Shown here one piece after another: positions 9,117 to 18,033 of a DNA stretch of 64,000 nucleotides. The number at the start of each line of letters is the position of its first letter. Positions within the stretch are counted from its first letter, which is position 1. The stretch lies in assembly GCF_012317045.1 (NCBI RefSeq), contig NZ_CP051154.1, forward strand, positions 62,001 through 126,000, given 5' to 3'. Position numbers and translations under genes: made by a program. The notes under the pieces were generated by a model. It worked only from the letters and a program-made list of their open reading frames with translations, was not told the origin of the DNA and ran no database searches. This DNA comes from Leifsonia sp. PS1209. Its GTDB lineage: Bacteria; Actinomycetota; Actinomycetes; Actinomycetales; Microbacteriaceae.

Positions 9117-9148
9117 TTCCAACACTGCAGGAGAACACGGAGAACACT

Positions 9149-9496
9149 ATGCGCGTCGCCCTCCACTCCGTCGTCCGCGACGGCCACGAATCCGGCTACG
9201 AGGAGGCGCACGCCACGATCCCGGACGACCTGGTCGCGTCGTTCGCGCGGGTCGGAATCCGCGACTGGACCATCTGGCGCAGTGGCAGGGACCTCTTCCA
9301 CCTGGTCGACTGCGACGACTTCGCCGCCGCGATGGATGCGCTCGACAACGACGAGGCGAACGCCCGCTGGCAGGCGTTCATCGGCCCGTACGTCGACCAC
9401 TTCGTGAGCACCGGCGATGGCCCGGCCGGGATGATCGTCGGCGAGGTCTGGAGCCTGGCGGCGCAACGGGAGGCGTCCGGCGCGCCCACCCCCTGA
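9149..9496 (+). CDS. L-rhamnose mutarotase family protein, probable L-fucose mutarotase
   Basis: This 115-residue protein belongs to the RhaM/RhaU dimeric alpha-beta barrel family: the N-terminal LHSVVRDGHESGYEEAH (with the paired His residues), IPDDLVASF, IRDWTIWRSGRDLFHLV and the terminal RWQAFIGPYVDHF block are all in place. It interconverts anomers of a deoxyhexose so that the 1-dehydrogenase receives the right form. The start has GGAG 7 bases upstream. Position opposite the FAH hydrolase supports L-fucose rather than L-rhamnose, because no rhamnose kinase, isomerase or aldolase is present. Confidence 0.85.
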   Translation: MRVALHSVVRDGHESGYEEAHATIPDDLVASFARVGIRDWTIWRSGRDLFHLVDCDDFAAAMDALDNDEANARWQAFIGPYVDHFVSTGDGPAGMIVGEVWSLAAQREASGAPTP

Positions 9497-9511
9497 GAAA
9501 CCTGAAGTCAC

Positions 9512-9544
9512 GTTGTGCCCCAACCGTGGGGTTACGTTCACAAC
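9512..9544. promoter_or_regulatory. Nested inverted repeat before the ROK gene
   Basis: GTTGTG (9512-9517) and CACAAC (9539-9544) enclose a CCCCA-ACCG-TGGGG hairpin (9518-9531). It could be the terminator of the mutarotase gene, which ends at 9496, or a ROK operator, since the ROK gene starts at 9580 and a similar GTTGTGTTCAC string occurs before the transporter at 10821. The sequence alone does not decide. Confidence 0.4.
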
Positions 9545-9579
9545 TTGACTACAACACTCCTCTCCTGCACCCTTATCGC

Positions 9580-10770
9580 ATGACCGCCACTTCGGGCTCT
9601 CTCGTACGTGGCGCACGCAACCCCGGGTCGCAAGGCGCACTGAGGCACTTGAACCAGGAGCGACTCTTCGAGTTCCTCCTCGCCAACGGCCCTTCGACCC
9701 AGGCGGAGCTTGCGCGCGGAACGGGACTGTCGACCGCCACCGTCTCGAACATCGTCAGGGACATGGCGGCCAAAGGTGTGGTCGCCACCTCCCCGGTGAA
9801 CAGCGGCGGCCGTCGAGCCCTGCTGGTGCAGCTGACCGACACCGGCGACATCGCCGTCGGCGTCGACTTCGGTCGCAGGCACGTCAGGATCGTGCTCACG
9901 ACGCTCGGCTACGAGGTGCTGGCCGAGGAGGCCATCGCCCTCCCGCTCGGCTACGACGTGGACGAGAGCCTGCAGGCCGCCTCCGACCTCATCGACAGGA
10001 TGCTCGCCGCCAACGGCTGGGAGCGCGAGTCGGTCCTGTCCGTCGGGGTCGGCATCCCCGGCCCGATCGACCGCAGGACGGGCACCGTGCTGCAGGGCGC
10101 GATCCTGCCGGAGTGGGTCGGCGTCAACCTGCGCGACCTCGAGAACGCCTTCCGCTTCCCCGTCGTCGTGGACAACGACGCCAATCTCGGAGCGCTCGCC
10201 GAGGTGACCTGGGGCGCCAACCGCGGCGTGCGGAACCTCATCTTCGTGAAGATCGGCTCCGGCATCGGCGCAGGGCTGATCCTCAACGGCCAGCCGTATT
10301 ACGGCTACCTCGGGATCACCGGCGAGCTCGGGCACACGCCGGTCACCGAGCACGGCGTGATCTGCCGCTGCGGCAACCGCGGCTGCCTCGAAACGGTCGC
10401 GTCCACCACGGTGATGCTCGAATCCCTCGGCCGCGGGTCCGAGACGCCGGTGACCACCGAGGACATCCTCCGCAAGGGCCTCCAGCGCGATCCGGCCACC
10501 CTGCGCGTCGTCGGCGACGCCGGCTCGGCGATCGGCCAGGCCATCGCCAACATCGCCAACGTCATCAACCCGGAGCTGGTGCTGATCGGCGGCCCGCTCG
10601 CCGGGCTCGGGGATGCGCTGCTCGACCCCATCCGGCACGGGATCCTGCAGAACGCCATCCCTGTGATCGGCGAGACCACCACCGTCCGGATGTCGTCCCT
10701 CGGCGACAGGGCGGAGTCGCTCGGGGCTGCCGCGCTGGTGATCCAGGCCTCGCTCGCCGGGCGAGACTGA
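9580..10770 (+). CDS. ROK family transcriptional regulator (XylR/NagC-like)
   Basis: This 396-residue protein has an N-terminal winged helix (residues ~25-80, QAELARGTGLSTATVSNIVRDMAAKGV) followed by an ASKHA sugar-kinase-like ROK domain. Visible motifs are VGVDFG, GVGIPGPI, DNDANLGALAE, the GSGIGAG phosphate loop and the zinc motif GHTPV...CRCGNRGCLE. Such proteins repress sugar uptake genes and release DNA when the sugar or its phosphate binds. It lies directly before, and in the same direction as, the GguAB/ChvE-type transporter, its likely target. The ATG at 9580 has no convincing ribosome site; an in-frame GTG at 9526 would add 18 unrelated residues. Confidence 0.9.
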   Translation: MTATSGSLVRGARNPGSQGALRHLNQERLFEFLLANGPSTQAELARGTGLSTATVSNIVRDMAAKGVVATSPVNSGGRRALLVQLTDTGDIAVGVDFGRRHVRIVLTTLGYEVLAEEAIALPLGYDVDESLQAASDLIDRMLAANGWERESVLSVGVGIPGPIDRRTGTVLQGAILPEWVGVNLRDLENAFRFPVVVDNDANLGALAEVTWGANRGVRNLIFVKIGSGIGAGLILNGQPYYGYLGITGELGHTPVTEHGVICRCGNRGCLETVASTTVMLESLGRGSETPVTTEDILRKGLQRDPATLRVVGDAGSAIGQAIANIANVINPELVLIGGPLAGLGDALLDPIRHGILQNAIPVIGETTTVRMSSLGDRAESLGAAALVIQASLAGRD

Positions 10771-10834
10771 CGCGCGACCGACGCAGACCGCGCCGCAAAC
10801 ATCCAGACCGTTATTTACTTGTTGTGTTCACTGT

Positions 10835-10864
10835 TTGACGCCAAGCCCGAACTTAGCGTTTACT
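10835..10864 (+). promoter_or_regulatory. Predicted promoter of the monosaccharide ABC transporter operon
   Basis: TTGACG (10835-10840) and TTTACT (10859-10864) are separated by 18 bp, 47 bp before the ATPase start. The surrounding 10805-10870 stretch is AT-rich for this genome and includes repeated CTTAG elements and GTTGTGTTCAC, likely ROK-binding sequence. No gene is seen in 10771-10910. Confidence 0.5.
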
Positions 10865-10910
10865 ACTTAGGCAGATGGTTCGCAGTTAGCAACAACCCGA
10901 AGGAGCGACG

Positions 10911-12458
10911 ATGCCGTCGAACGCAGTCATCCTGGAGATGCGCGCGATCACCAAGGAGTTCCCTGGTGTGAAGGCACTCGAGGATGTCTCCCTCACCGTC
11001 AAGGCCGATGAGATCCACGCGATCTGCGGCGAGAACGGTGCAGGAAAGTCCACGCTGATGAAGGTCCTCTCCGGCGTGTACCCGTATGGGACGTACACCG
11101 GGGACATCGTCTACAACGGCCAGGAGATGCGCTTCAAGGACATCCGGTCCAGCGAGCACGAGGGCATCGTCATCATCCACCAGGAGCTGGCGCTCATCCC
11201 GGAGCTGTCGATCACCGAGAACATCTTCCTCGGCAACGAGCCCGGTCGCGGCGGCGTCATCAACTGGCAGGAAGCCAAGACCCGCGCCACCGAGCTGCTC
11301 GCGCGCGTCGGCCTCAGCGACGACCCTGACACCCCGATCAAGAACATCGGCGTCGGCAAGCAGCAGCTGGTCGAAATCGCCAAGGCTCTGAACAAGTCGG
11401 TCAAGCTCCTCATCCTCGACGAGCCGACCGCTGCGCTCAACGAGGCGGAGTCCGCCCACCTGCTCGACCTCATCCTGGGGCTGAAGAGCAAGGGCATCAG
11501 CTCGATCATGATCAGCCACAAGCTCAACGAGATCGAGCGCGTCGCCGACGAGATCACGATCATCCGCGACGGCCGCACCATCGAGACCCTCAGCGTGAAG
11601 GCGGACGGCGTCGACGAAGACCGCATCATCCGCGGGATGGTCGGCCGCACGCTCGAGAGCCGCTTCCCCGAGCACACGCCCAACATCGGCGAGAAGTTCT
11701 TCGAGGTGAAGAACTGGGTCGTGCAGCACCCGCAGGTCGCGGAGCGCCTGGTGGTCAAGGACTCGTCGTTCTTCGTCCGCCGCGGCGAGATCGTCGGCTT
11801 CGCCGGGCTGATGGGTGCGGGACGCACCGAGCTCGCGATGAGCATCTTCGGCCGCTCGTACGGCAACTTCATCTCCGGTGAGCTCTACAAGGACGGTCAG
11901 CAGATCCAGGTCCGCAACGTCAGCGACGCCATCGACAACGGGATGGCGTACGTGAGCGAGGACCGCAAGGTGCTCGGCCTCAACCTCCTCGACGACATCA
12001 AGGAGTCGATCGTCTCCGCCAAGCTCAAGAAGATCTCGCGCTTCAACGTGGTCAACGACCAGCAGGAGTTCGCGATCGCGGAGGAGTACCGCAAGAGCCT
12101 GCGCATCAAGACCCCGGATGTCGAACGCGGCGTGAGCACGCTGTCCGGCGGCAACCAGCAGAAGGTCGTCCTGGCCAAGTGGATGTTCACCGACCCCGAC
12201 CTGCTCATCCTCGACGAGCCCACCCGCGGCATCGACGTCGGCGCCAAGTTCGAGATCTACGGCATCATCCAGCAGCTCGCAGCGCAGGGGAAGGGCGTCA
12301 TCGTCATCTCCTCCGAACTGCCGGAGCTGCTCGGCATCTCGGACCGCATCTACACGATCTTCGAGGGCCAGATCACCAATGAGCTTCCGATCGCGGAGGC
12401 CACCCCAGAAACGCTCCTGAAAAGCATGACATCCGCCAAGAAGAGGGTTGCCCGATAA
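10911..12458 (+). CDS. Multiple-monosaccharide ABC transporter ATP-binding protein (GguA/MmsA-like)
   Basis: This 515-residue protein is a CUT2-class double ATPase. Domain 1 has Walker [10 protein letters not shown] and Walker [12 protein letters not shown]. Domain 2 has the usual degenerate Walker [10 protein letters not shown], the signature LSGGNQQKV and Walker [13 protein letters not shown]. The [15 protein letters not shown] and [20 protein letters not shown] segments are typical of the GguA/XylG group that serves ChvE-type binding proteins. It energises uptake of xylose, arabinose, galactose, glucose or fucose-type sugars. A GAAGGAG ribosome site lies 5 bp before the ATG, and the stop overlaps the permease start by one base (TAATG). 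Confidence 0.94.
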   Translation: MPSNAVILEMRAITKEFPGVKALEDVSLTVKADEIHAICGENGAGKSTLMKVLSGVYPYGTYTGDIVYNGQEMRFKDIRSSEHEGIVIIHQELALIPELSITENIFLGNEPGRGGVINWQEAKTRATELLARVGLSDDPDTPIKNIGVGKQQLVEIAKALNKSVKLLILDEPTAALNEAESAHLLDLILGLKSKGISSIMISHKLNEIERVADEITIIRDGRTIETLSVKADGVDEDRIIRGMVGRTLESRFPEHTPNIGEKFFEVKNWVVQHPQVAERLVVKDSSFFVRRGEIVGFAGLMGAGRTELAMSIFGRSYGNFISGELYKDGQQIQVRNVSDAIDNGMAYVSEDRKVLGLNLLDDIKESIVSAKLKKISRFNVVNDQQEFAIAEEYRKSLRIKTPDVERGVSTLSGGNQQKVVLAKWMFTDPDLLILDEPTRGIDVGAKFEIYGIIQQLAAQGKGVIVISSELPELLGISDRIYTIFEGQITNELPIAEATPETLLKSMTSAKKRVAR

Positions 12459-13798
12459 TGACCACACAGATTCCCGAAAAGAAGAAGTCCGGGGGTATCC
12501 GCGACCTCGGCAAGATGTTCGGAAGCGGCCAGTCGACCGGACGCCAGTTCGGCATCCTCGGCGCCCTCGTCGTCATCATCATCCTGTTCGAGATCCTGAC
12601 CGGCGGCAAGACGCTCGAGCCGGTGAACCTGATCAACCTGGTCAACCAGAACGCATACGTGCTCGTGCTGGCGATCGGCATGGTCATGGTGATCATCGCC
12701 GGCCACATCGACCTGTCGGTCGGTTCCGTGGCCGCCGTGGTGGGCATCGTGGTCGCCAAGTCGATGACCGACTGGCACGTTCCGTGGCCGCTCGCGATCA
12801 TCCTGGGCCTCCTGATCGGTGTCGCGATCGGCGCATGGCAGGGCTGGTGGGTCGCATACGTCGGCGTTCCCGCGTTCATCGTGACCCTGGCCGGCATGCT
12901 CATCTTCCGTGGCCTCAACCAGCTGATCGGAAACGCGAACACCATCCCGGTCCCCGACGGCTTCACCTTCATCGGCGGCGGCTTCCTGCCCGACTGGGGA
13001 CCCGACTTCGGCTACAACAACTCGACGCTGCTGCTCGGCCTCATCATCGCGATCGTGATCGCCGTGATGGAGTGGCGCACCCGCCGCAACCAGACCAAGA
13101 TGGGCTCCGAGAAGGCGCCGCTCTGGGTCAGCGTCTTCAAGGTGCTCGTGCTCGACGCCGTCGTCATCTACGCCGCGTTCCTCTTCGCCGGCGGCCGCAT
13201 CGGCACCAGCTTCCCCGTCTCCGGCATCATCCTGGGCATCCTGGTGATCGTCTACTCGTTCGTGACCCGCAGCACGATCTTCGGCCGTCACATCTACGCG
13301 GTCGGCGGCAACTGGCACGCTGCCGAGCTGTCCGGCGTCAAGATCAAGCGGATCAACTTCTTCGTGATGATGAACATGTCGGTGCTCGCAGCACTGGCCG
13401 GCATGATCTCGGTCGCCCGCTCGATCTCGTCCGGACCGCAGGACGGCCTCGGCTGGGAGCTCGACGCCATCGCCGCTGTGTTCATCGGTGGTGCAGCGGT
13501 CTCCGGTGGTATCGGAACCGTCGCAGGCTCCATCGTCGGTGGTCTCGTCATCGCCGTCCTCAACAACGGCCTGCAGCTGCTCGGCGTCACCTCCGACAAG
13601 GTGCAGATCATCAAGGGCCTCGTGCTCCTCATCGCCGTCGGCATCGACGTCTACTCGAAGCGCCGAGGGGGTCCGTCGTTGATCGGCAGACTCACGCAGC
13701 GCCGCGAGAAGAGCGTGGACGCCGCCGGAGCCGACCAGCCGGCCGTCGTGCCGGACGCCGACTCCGCCGAAGCGAGCTCGCGCTCGCTGACCAACTGA
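12458..13798 (+). CDS. Multiple-monosaccharide ABC transporter permease (GguB/MmsB-like)
   Basis: This 446-residue membrane protein has about ten hydrophobic segments, longer than RbsC as expected for the GguB/XylH group, and contains the family motif GHIDLSVGSVAAVVG near residue 84 and AVGGNWHAAELSGVKI near residue 285. The last ~50 residues are a polar, acidic cytoplasmic tail (QRREKSVDAAGADQPAVV...). It forms the channel for the upstream ATPase and the downstream lipoprotein; its start overlaps the ATPase stop. Confidence 0.93.
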   Translation: MTTQIPEKKKSGGIRDLGKMFGSGQSTGRQFGILGALVVIIILFEILTGGKTLEPVNLINLVNQNAYVLVLAIGMVMVIIAGHIDLSVGSVAAVVGIVVAKSMTDWHVPWPLAIILGLLIGVAIGAWQGWWVAYVGVPAFIVTLAGMLIFRGLNQLIGNANTIPVPDGFTFIGGGFLPDWGPDFGYNNSTLLLGLIIAIVIAVMEWRTRRNQTKMGSEKAPLWVSVFKVLVLDAVVIYAAFLFAGGRIGTSFPVSGIILGILVIVYSFVTRSTIFGRHIYAVGGNWHAAELSGVKIKRINFFVMMNMSVLAALAGMISVARSISSGPQDGLGWELDAIAAVFIGGAAVSGGIGTVAGSIVGGLVIAVLNNGLQLLGVTSDKVQIIKGLVLLIAVGIDVYSKRRGGPSLIGRLTQRREKSVDAAGADQPAVVPDADSAEASSRSLTN

Positions 13799-13870
13799 TC
13801 CATCCCCCCTAAGACTTACCCGTCTGTTCCATCCCTGCACCACCTCAACAAGAGAAAGCGAAATACACAG

Positions 13871-14962
13871 ATGCGCAAAATCGCACTCGCGACAGTGGCT
13901 GTCGCTGCTGCCGCCGCGCTGGCCCTCTCGGGCTGCTCGAGCCGTGGCTCGTCGGGCGACTCCACCGGAGCCGCCGGCTTCGACAAGGGCGCCACGATCG
14001 GCGTCGCCCTCCCGACTAAGACGTCGGAGAACTGGGTTCTCGCCGGTGACCTGTTCACCAACGGGCTCAAGGACGCCGGCTTCAAGGGCGACGTCCAGTA
14101 CGCCGGTGGCTCTGGCGTCTCCGACCAGCAGTCGCAGATCCAGTCGATGATCACCAACGGCGCCAAGGTCGTCATCATCGGCGCCGTCGACGGTGGCCAG
14201 CTCGCCGCGCAGGCCAAGGCCGCGCACGACGCCGGCGCGACCGTCATCGCGTACGACCGCCTCATCCTCAACTCGCCGAACGTCGACTACTACGTCGCGT
14301 ACGACAACGAGAAGGTCGGCGAGCTCCAGGGCCAGGCCCTGCTCGACGGCATGAAGGCCAAGTACCCGGACAAGACGAAGTACAACATCGAGCTGTTCTC
14401 CGGTTCGCCGGACGACGCGAACTCGAAGGTGTTCTTCGACGGCGCCATGAAGATCCTCAAGCCGAAGATCGACGACGGGACGCTGACGGTCGTCTCCAAG
14501 CAGACCGACATCAAGCAGACCTCGACCCAGGGCTGGCTGCCGGCGAACGCGCAGACCCGCATGGACACCCTGCTCGCCGCGAACTACGGTTCGACCGAGC
14601 TCGACGGCGTCCTGTCGCCGAACGACACCCTGGCCCGCGCCATCATCACCTCGGTGCAGGGCGCAGGCAAGCCGGTCCCGATCGTCACCGGTCAGGACTC
14701 CGAGGCCGAGTCGGTCAAGTCGATCATGGCCGGCGTGCAGTACTCGACCATCAACAAGGACACCCGCGCGCTGGTCAAGCAGGCCATCGCGATGGTCTCC
14801 GACCTGCAGCAGGGCAAGAAGCCTGAGACGAACGACGACAAGTCGTACGACAACGGCGTGAAGGTCGTCCCGGCCTACCTGCTCACCCCGGTCGTCGTCA
14901 CCAAGGAGAACGCGGCGAAGGCGTACGCCAACGACCCGACCCTCGAGCCGCTGACCAAGTAG
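13871..14962 (+). CDS. Monosaccharide-binding lipoprotein (ChvE-like)
   Basis: This 363-residue protein begins with a lipoprotein signal peptide ending in the lipobox LSGC (Cys ~21), followed by a Ser/Gly linker. The periplasmic-binding fold of the ribose/xylose class is recognised by GVALPTKTSENWVLAGD, QSMITNGAKVVIIGAVDG, VIAYDRLI, LSPNDTLARAII and IVTGQDSEAESVKSI. It captures an aldose for the ATPase and permease encoded just upstream (72-bp gap). Transcription should end at the strong palindrome 22 bp after its stop. Confidence 0.94.
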   Translation: MRKIALATVAVAAAAALALSGCSSRGSSGDSTGAAGFDKGATIGVALPTKTSENWVLAGDLFTNGLKDAGFKGDVQYAGGSGVSDQQSQIQSMITNGAKVVIIGAVDGGQLAAQAKAAHDAGATVIAYDRLILNSPNVDYYVAYDNEKVGELQGQALLDGMKAKYPDKTKYNIELFSGSPDDANSKVFFDGAMKILKPKIDDGTLTVVSKQTDIKQTSTQGWLPANAQTRMDTLLAANYGSTELDGVLSPNDTLARAIITSVQGAGKPVPIVTGQDSEAESVKSIMAGVQYSTINKDTRALVKQAIAMVSDLQQGKKPETNDDKSYDNGVKVVPAYLLTPVVVTKENAAKAYANDPTLEPLTK

Positions 14963-14983
14963 TCCCCAGCAGCGAAACACACG

Positions 14984-15011
14984 AGGCCGGACCCCGATCG
15001 GGGTCCGGCCT
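14984..15011 (+). terminator. Strong rho-independent-type terminator
   Basis: A perfect 28-bp palindrome (AGGCCGGACCCCGA and its complement) starts 22 bp after the ChvE-like gene and is followed by TTCGTGCTGT. It closes the sugar transporter operon. Confidence 0.85.
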
Positions 15012-15071
15012 TCGTGCTGTCCGCCGTGGGCGGTGCGTGCGAGGATTGGGACGAGTGGAAGGGGGCTGGAC

Positions 15072-15707
15072 GTGCTCGCGAGAACCGCATCCCGTCGTGC
15101 TGCATCCCGGGTCGTGGCGGCGTGCGCCGGGGCCGTCGCCGTCGCCGTGCTGCTGGCAGGCTGCATGCCAGGAATGGCCGGGCGCCCCGCGTCCCTCACC
15201 TTCGCGGACGGCTCGGCCCTCAGCGAGGCCGACGCCGGCGCGATCTCCTTCTACACCGACCTCGACCGCGTCTCCGGATGGGCGGTCGAGCCCGGCGGGG
15301 ACGCCGAGTACATCGAATACCGGCAGCGCGGCACCGGTTGCCTGGTCAGCCTCGACCGCTTCGACGTCGCCGATGAGGACTACGTGATCGACGGGGACGA
15401 CGCCCGCTCCTCCGCCGCCCTCGTGGACGCGACCAGCGACCTGCACGAGAACCGGGCCCTGCGCGCCCGCTCCGTCGTCGCGCTCAACGACACCGCAGCA
15501 TCCGGTGCTGGCAGGACGATGGATGTGCTGCGCATCGTCTTCGCGCCCGTCGACTCCGGCGTCACCCGGCACGACGCAGCGCTGGTGCGCGTCTTCGCCG
15601 GTGCGGGAGTGGGGCTCGTCGCGCAGGCGAGTTGTGGAACGGACAGGGCGTTGCGGAACGCGATGACCGTGCTCCGGCGTCACGTCGCATTCGTGGTCGA
15701 GCGCTAG
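15072..15707 (+). CDS. Hypothetical lipoprotein
   Basis: This 211-residue protein is not recognised. It has an Ala/Val-rich signal peptide ending in the lipobox LLAGC (Cys ~31 from the GTG at 15072), so it should be anchored on the outer face of the membrane. The mature part has two further Cys residues (GTGCLVSL and AQASCGTD) that could form a disulfide. The GTG at 15072 is preferred because GGAAGGGGG lies about 7 bp upstream and it gives a normal-length signal peptide; a GTG at 15033 would add 13 residues. It stands alone between two terminators. Confidence 0.7.
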   Translation: MLARTASRRAASRVVAACAGAVAVAVLLAGCMPGMAGRPASLTFADGSALSEADAGAISFYTDLDRVSGWAVEPGGDAEYIEYRQRGTGCLVSLDRFDVADEDYVIDGDDARSSAALVDATSDLHENRALRARSVVALNDTAASGAGRTMDVLRIVFAPVDSGVTRHDAALVRVFAGAGVGLVAQASCGTDRALRNAMTVLRRHVAFVVER

Positions 15708-15714
15708 CAGACGA

Positions 15715-15754
15715 AGATCGAGGCCGGTGCGGTTTCCCGCTCCGACCTCGATCT
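15715..15754. terminator. Bidirectional terminator hairpin
   Basis: AGATCGAGG and CCTCGATCT form a perfect 9-bp outer stem; inside, CGG/CCG and GCGG/CCGC pair around a TTTC loop, interrupted by two mismatches. It lies between a plus-strand lipoprotein gene and a minus-strand GntR gene and can serve both. The remainder of the gap (15755-15876) shows nothing else. Confidence 0.7.
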
Positions 15755-15876
15755 CTGGTTCCCCCCGGATGTTCGCCCCCGGTCGAACGTCTGACGCCAG
15801 GCTATTCGGGGGTGTGCAGCCGAGGCATCGGGGCTGGCACGGATCTTCCCGACCGTGCCAGCCCGGGATGCGCGTG

Positions 15877-16533
15877 TCAGCTTTTCAAGGTGCCGAGCAC
15901 GCCGCCGATGCGGGCGATGTACGCACTGACCTGCGCGGCGGCCGCCGGGCCGTCCCCTGCCCTGGTCGCGGTGCTCAGGCCGCCGACGAACTCGCGGACG
16001 GCCTCGGTGTTCACCTGGTTGTTGAGCTTGCGAGCGATGCGGCGCACCTGCGGCATGACGTTGGAGAGGGTGCGCAGCCGCACCGGATTGCCCTCCACCC
16101 GCACGTACATGGTGGCCAGGTGCTCGAAGGCGCGTACGTAGCGGCTGGTGTCGTTGTCTCCTGCCGCCTCGACCAGGGTCTCCGCGATGTCGTCGAGGAG
16201 GTGGAGGTCGTCGTCCGGCCAGAACCCGTGGCTGCGGAGAGCAGCGCCGGCCCAGAGGTCGCCAGCCACCTCGATGGCGGAGCGCACGCCGTCGACGTCG
16301 AAGGCGGCGACCCTCGTGTACCGGTTGCGCTCCATCTCGACGAGGCCCTGCTCCAGGAGGCGGTCGAGCGCGTGCCGGATGGGGGTGCGCGAAATTCCCA
16401 GCCATTGCACGAGCTCGGGATCGCGGAGGCGCTCGCCCGGCTCGAGCGTGCCGTCCATGATCGCCGCCTCGATGCGCGTATACGCCTCGTCGGAGAGGGA
16501 AACCCGGGCGACGTGATCTGTCGGCATCGGCAT
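15877..16533 (-). CDS. GntR family transcriptional regulator
   Basis: This 218-residue protein has an N-terminal winged helix (PELVQWLGISRTPIRHALDRLLEQGLVE, around residues 40-70) and a helical C-terminal domain resembling FCD, but without a clear set of metal-ligand His residues. It is divergent from, and similar in layout to, the GntR protein at 16794-17552, separated by 260 bp. A perfect palindrome (16542-16554) overlaps its ribosome site AAGGAG, which suggests autoregulation. No metabolic target is adjacent, so the inducer is unknown. Confidence 0.85.
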   Translation of the reverse strand: MPMPTDHVARVSLSDEAYTRIEAAIMDGTLEPGERLRDPELVQWLGISRTPIRHALDRLLEQGLVEMERNRYTRVAAFDVDGVRSAIEVAGDLWAGAALRSHGFWPDDDLHLLDDIAETLVEAAGDNDTSRYVRAFEHLATMYVRVEGNPVRLRTLSNVMPQVRRIARKLNNQVNTEAVREFVGGLSTATRAGDGPAAAAQVSAYIARIGGVLGTLKS

Positions 16534-16541
16534 GGGAGCTC

Positions 16542-16554
16542 CTTATTCAATAAG
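16542..16554. promoter_or_regulatory. Palindromic operator overlapping the GntR ribosome site
   Basis: CTTATT-C-AATAAG is a perfect 13-bp palindrome 9 bp from the start codon of the minus-strand GntR gene. It lies in a markedly AT-rich stretch (16540-16600) that also holds ATAAACTATAAATATAACC, a plausible promoter region for both divergent regulators. Confidence 0.5.
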
Positions 16555-16686
16555 AGGTTGTGAAGCTTAGATGCTCAATGATAAACTATAAATATAACCT
16601 GGCGATAGCTCGCCACTTCTAGACTCTGGCCGTGATTCGGGTATCCGGCCAGTGCGCGGCTGCGACTCCCCCCTCGTGGCCGCGGT

Positions 16687-16714
16687 GGGCCCCGGCTGTT
16701 ACCGGCCGGGGCCC
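16687..16714 (+). promoter_or_regulatory. GC-rich hairpin in the leader of the second GntR gene
   Basis: GGGCCCCGGC and GCCGGGGCCC form a perfect 10-bp stem around an 8-base loop, 80 bp before the start at 16794. It lacks a T-run, so it may be a leader structure or attenuator rather than a simple terminator. No gene is seen in 16534-16793. Confidence 0.4.
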
Positions 16715-16793
16715 AATTCAAAACCAGAGAACCCGACCCTCTGACCGCAGTGGCTCTCCTCTGTATCCGTGAACAGGAAGAATCAACCAACCC

Positions 16794-17552
16794 ATGACAA
16801 TTGACGAGGTCTCGACTTTCCCGACCGGTATGCCGGCGCTCACGGCCGACCGCAGGCTGTTGCGCAACGATGTCTTCGAGGTGCTGCTCACGCGCATCCT
16901 GAACGGCGGCTTCGTTCCGGGCGAACGACTCAAAGACGCCGAGCTCACCTCCTGGCTGCGTGTCTCCCGCACCCCGGTCCGCGAGGCGCTCAGCCGTCTG
17001 GTCACGCTGGGACTGGTCAAGACGGCGCCCAACCGCTTCACCTGTGTCGCTCCGCTGGTCGATGCCGAGATCGCCGACGCCATCATGGTGCTGAGGAGGC
17101 TCTATCCGGATGCGATCGCCGAGGCCCTGAGACTGCGCACGGACGGCGACGAGCTGGAGCTGCGCCTGGTGGCCGGGCGGTTGGAGCGCGACGAGGGTGT
17201 CTCGCCGATCGAGACGTTCCAGCGCGTGCTGCTGATCGCGCTGGCGTCGATCGACAATCAGGTGCTGGCCGAGGCCATCGAGACGGTGCACCTCCGCGTG
17301 CTGCGCTACCTCTACCTCACCCCGGACGCGCAGCACATCCTCTGCCGCGAGCGGGTGCTCGACTTCGCGCGTGCCGTGGCGTCGGGCGACGATGCCGCCG
17401 TGCGCACGGTGGAGACGGTGCTCGACGACGTGGCCGCGGTGATCGGTGACGTGACGCCCGCGGCTTCCCCGGGGGCCGCTGCCGCCGCCGCCGCGGTCGC
17501 CCCGGTCGGAGCCGTGGTCAGGGGTGTCACTCCGATGGCTGCCGCGGGCTGA
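16794..17552 (+). CDS. GntR family transcriptional regulator with Ala-rich tail
   Basis: This 252-residue protein has a winged helix (LKDAELTSWLRVSRTPVREALSRLVTLGLV, about residues 45-75) and a C-terminal helical domain resembling FCD but lacking an obvious His ligand set. The last ~35 residues are a low-complexity Ala/Pro/Val/Gly tail, which is unusual for the family. It resembles the divergent regulator at 15877-16533 and may have arisen by duplication. The final 26 bp overlap the convergent DUF6328-like gene. The inducer is unknown. Confidence 0.83.
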   Translation: MTIDEVSTFPTGMPALTADRRLLRNDVFEVLLTRILNGGFVPGERLKDAELTSWLRVSRTPVREALSRLVTLGLVKTAPNRFTCVAPLVDAEIADAIMVLRRLYPDAIAEALRLRTDGDELELRLVAGRLERDEGVSPIETFQRVLLIALASIDNQVLAEAIETVHLRVLRYLYLTPDAQHILCRERVLDFARAVASGDDAAVRTVETVLDDVAAVIGDVTPAASPGAAAAAAAVAPVGAVVRGVTPMAAAG

Positions 17553-18033
17553 CCCGGCGGAGCACGGCCCGCGGGAACACGTAGAGCAGCACGACGAGCA
17601 CGGCGAGCACGACGCCGCCCGCCACGATCCCGGCCGTCGGGCCGACCGTCACGTCGAACACGAAGAACACCACACCGCTCGTGAGCAGCGCCACCAGGGC
17701 GAGGGTCGTCCGCAGCAGCCGGTTCGCGATCGCGACGGTCTGCACCTTCTCGTGGTGGCGGAACAGCTGGCGGTGCAGCGCGACCGGCGCCAGGCCGAGC
17801 GCTGTGCAGGCCGCGGAGAGCACCACGAGCACCAGGTAGAAGCTCACCTGAAAGCCGTCGAGTTCGCTGAAACGCTGTTGGAACACGATCGTCAGCAGGA
17901 AGCCGCTGATGATCTGCGTGCCGGTCTGCGTCACGCGGAGCTCCTGCAGGATCTCCACCCAGTTGCGGTCTGCACGCTGGGGTGCGCTCTCGGTTCTGCC
18001 GTCGGCCGGGTCGACGTCGTCGGGTTCGCTCAT
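17527..18033 (-). CDS. DUF6328-like integral membrane protein
   Basis: This 168-residue protein has a charged N-terminus (~25 residues) and four predicted membrane segments. The VEILQELRVTQTGTQIISGFLLTIVFQQRF stretch (described here in parts: ELRVTQTGTQ then FLLTIVFQQRF) is characteristic of DUF6328 proteins of actinobacteria, whose role is unknown. It overlaps the upstream gene by 4 bp (ATGA) and so is co-translated with the 132-residue protein at 18030-18428. Confidence 0.78.
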   Translation of the reverse strand: MSEPDDVDPADGRTESAPQRADRNWVEILQELRVTQTGTQIISGFLLTIVFQQRFSELDGFQVSFYLVLVVLSAACTALGLAPVALHRQLFRHHEKVQTVAIANRLLRTTLALVALLTSGVVFFVFDVTVGPTAGIVAGGVVLAVLVVLLYVFPRAVLRRVSPRQPSE

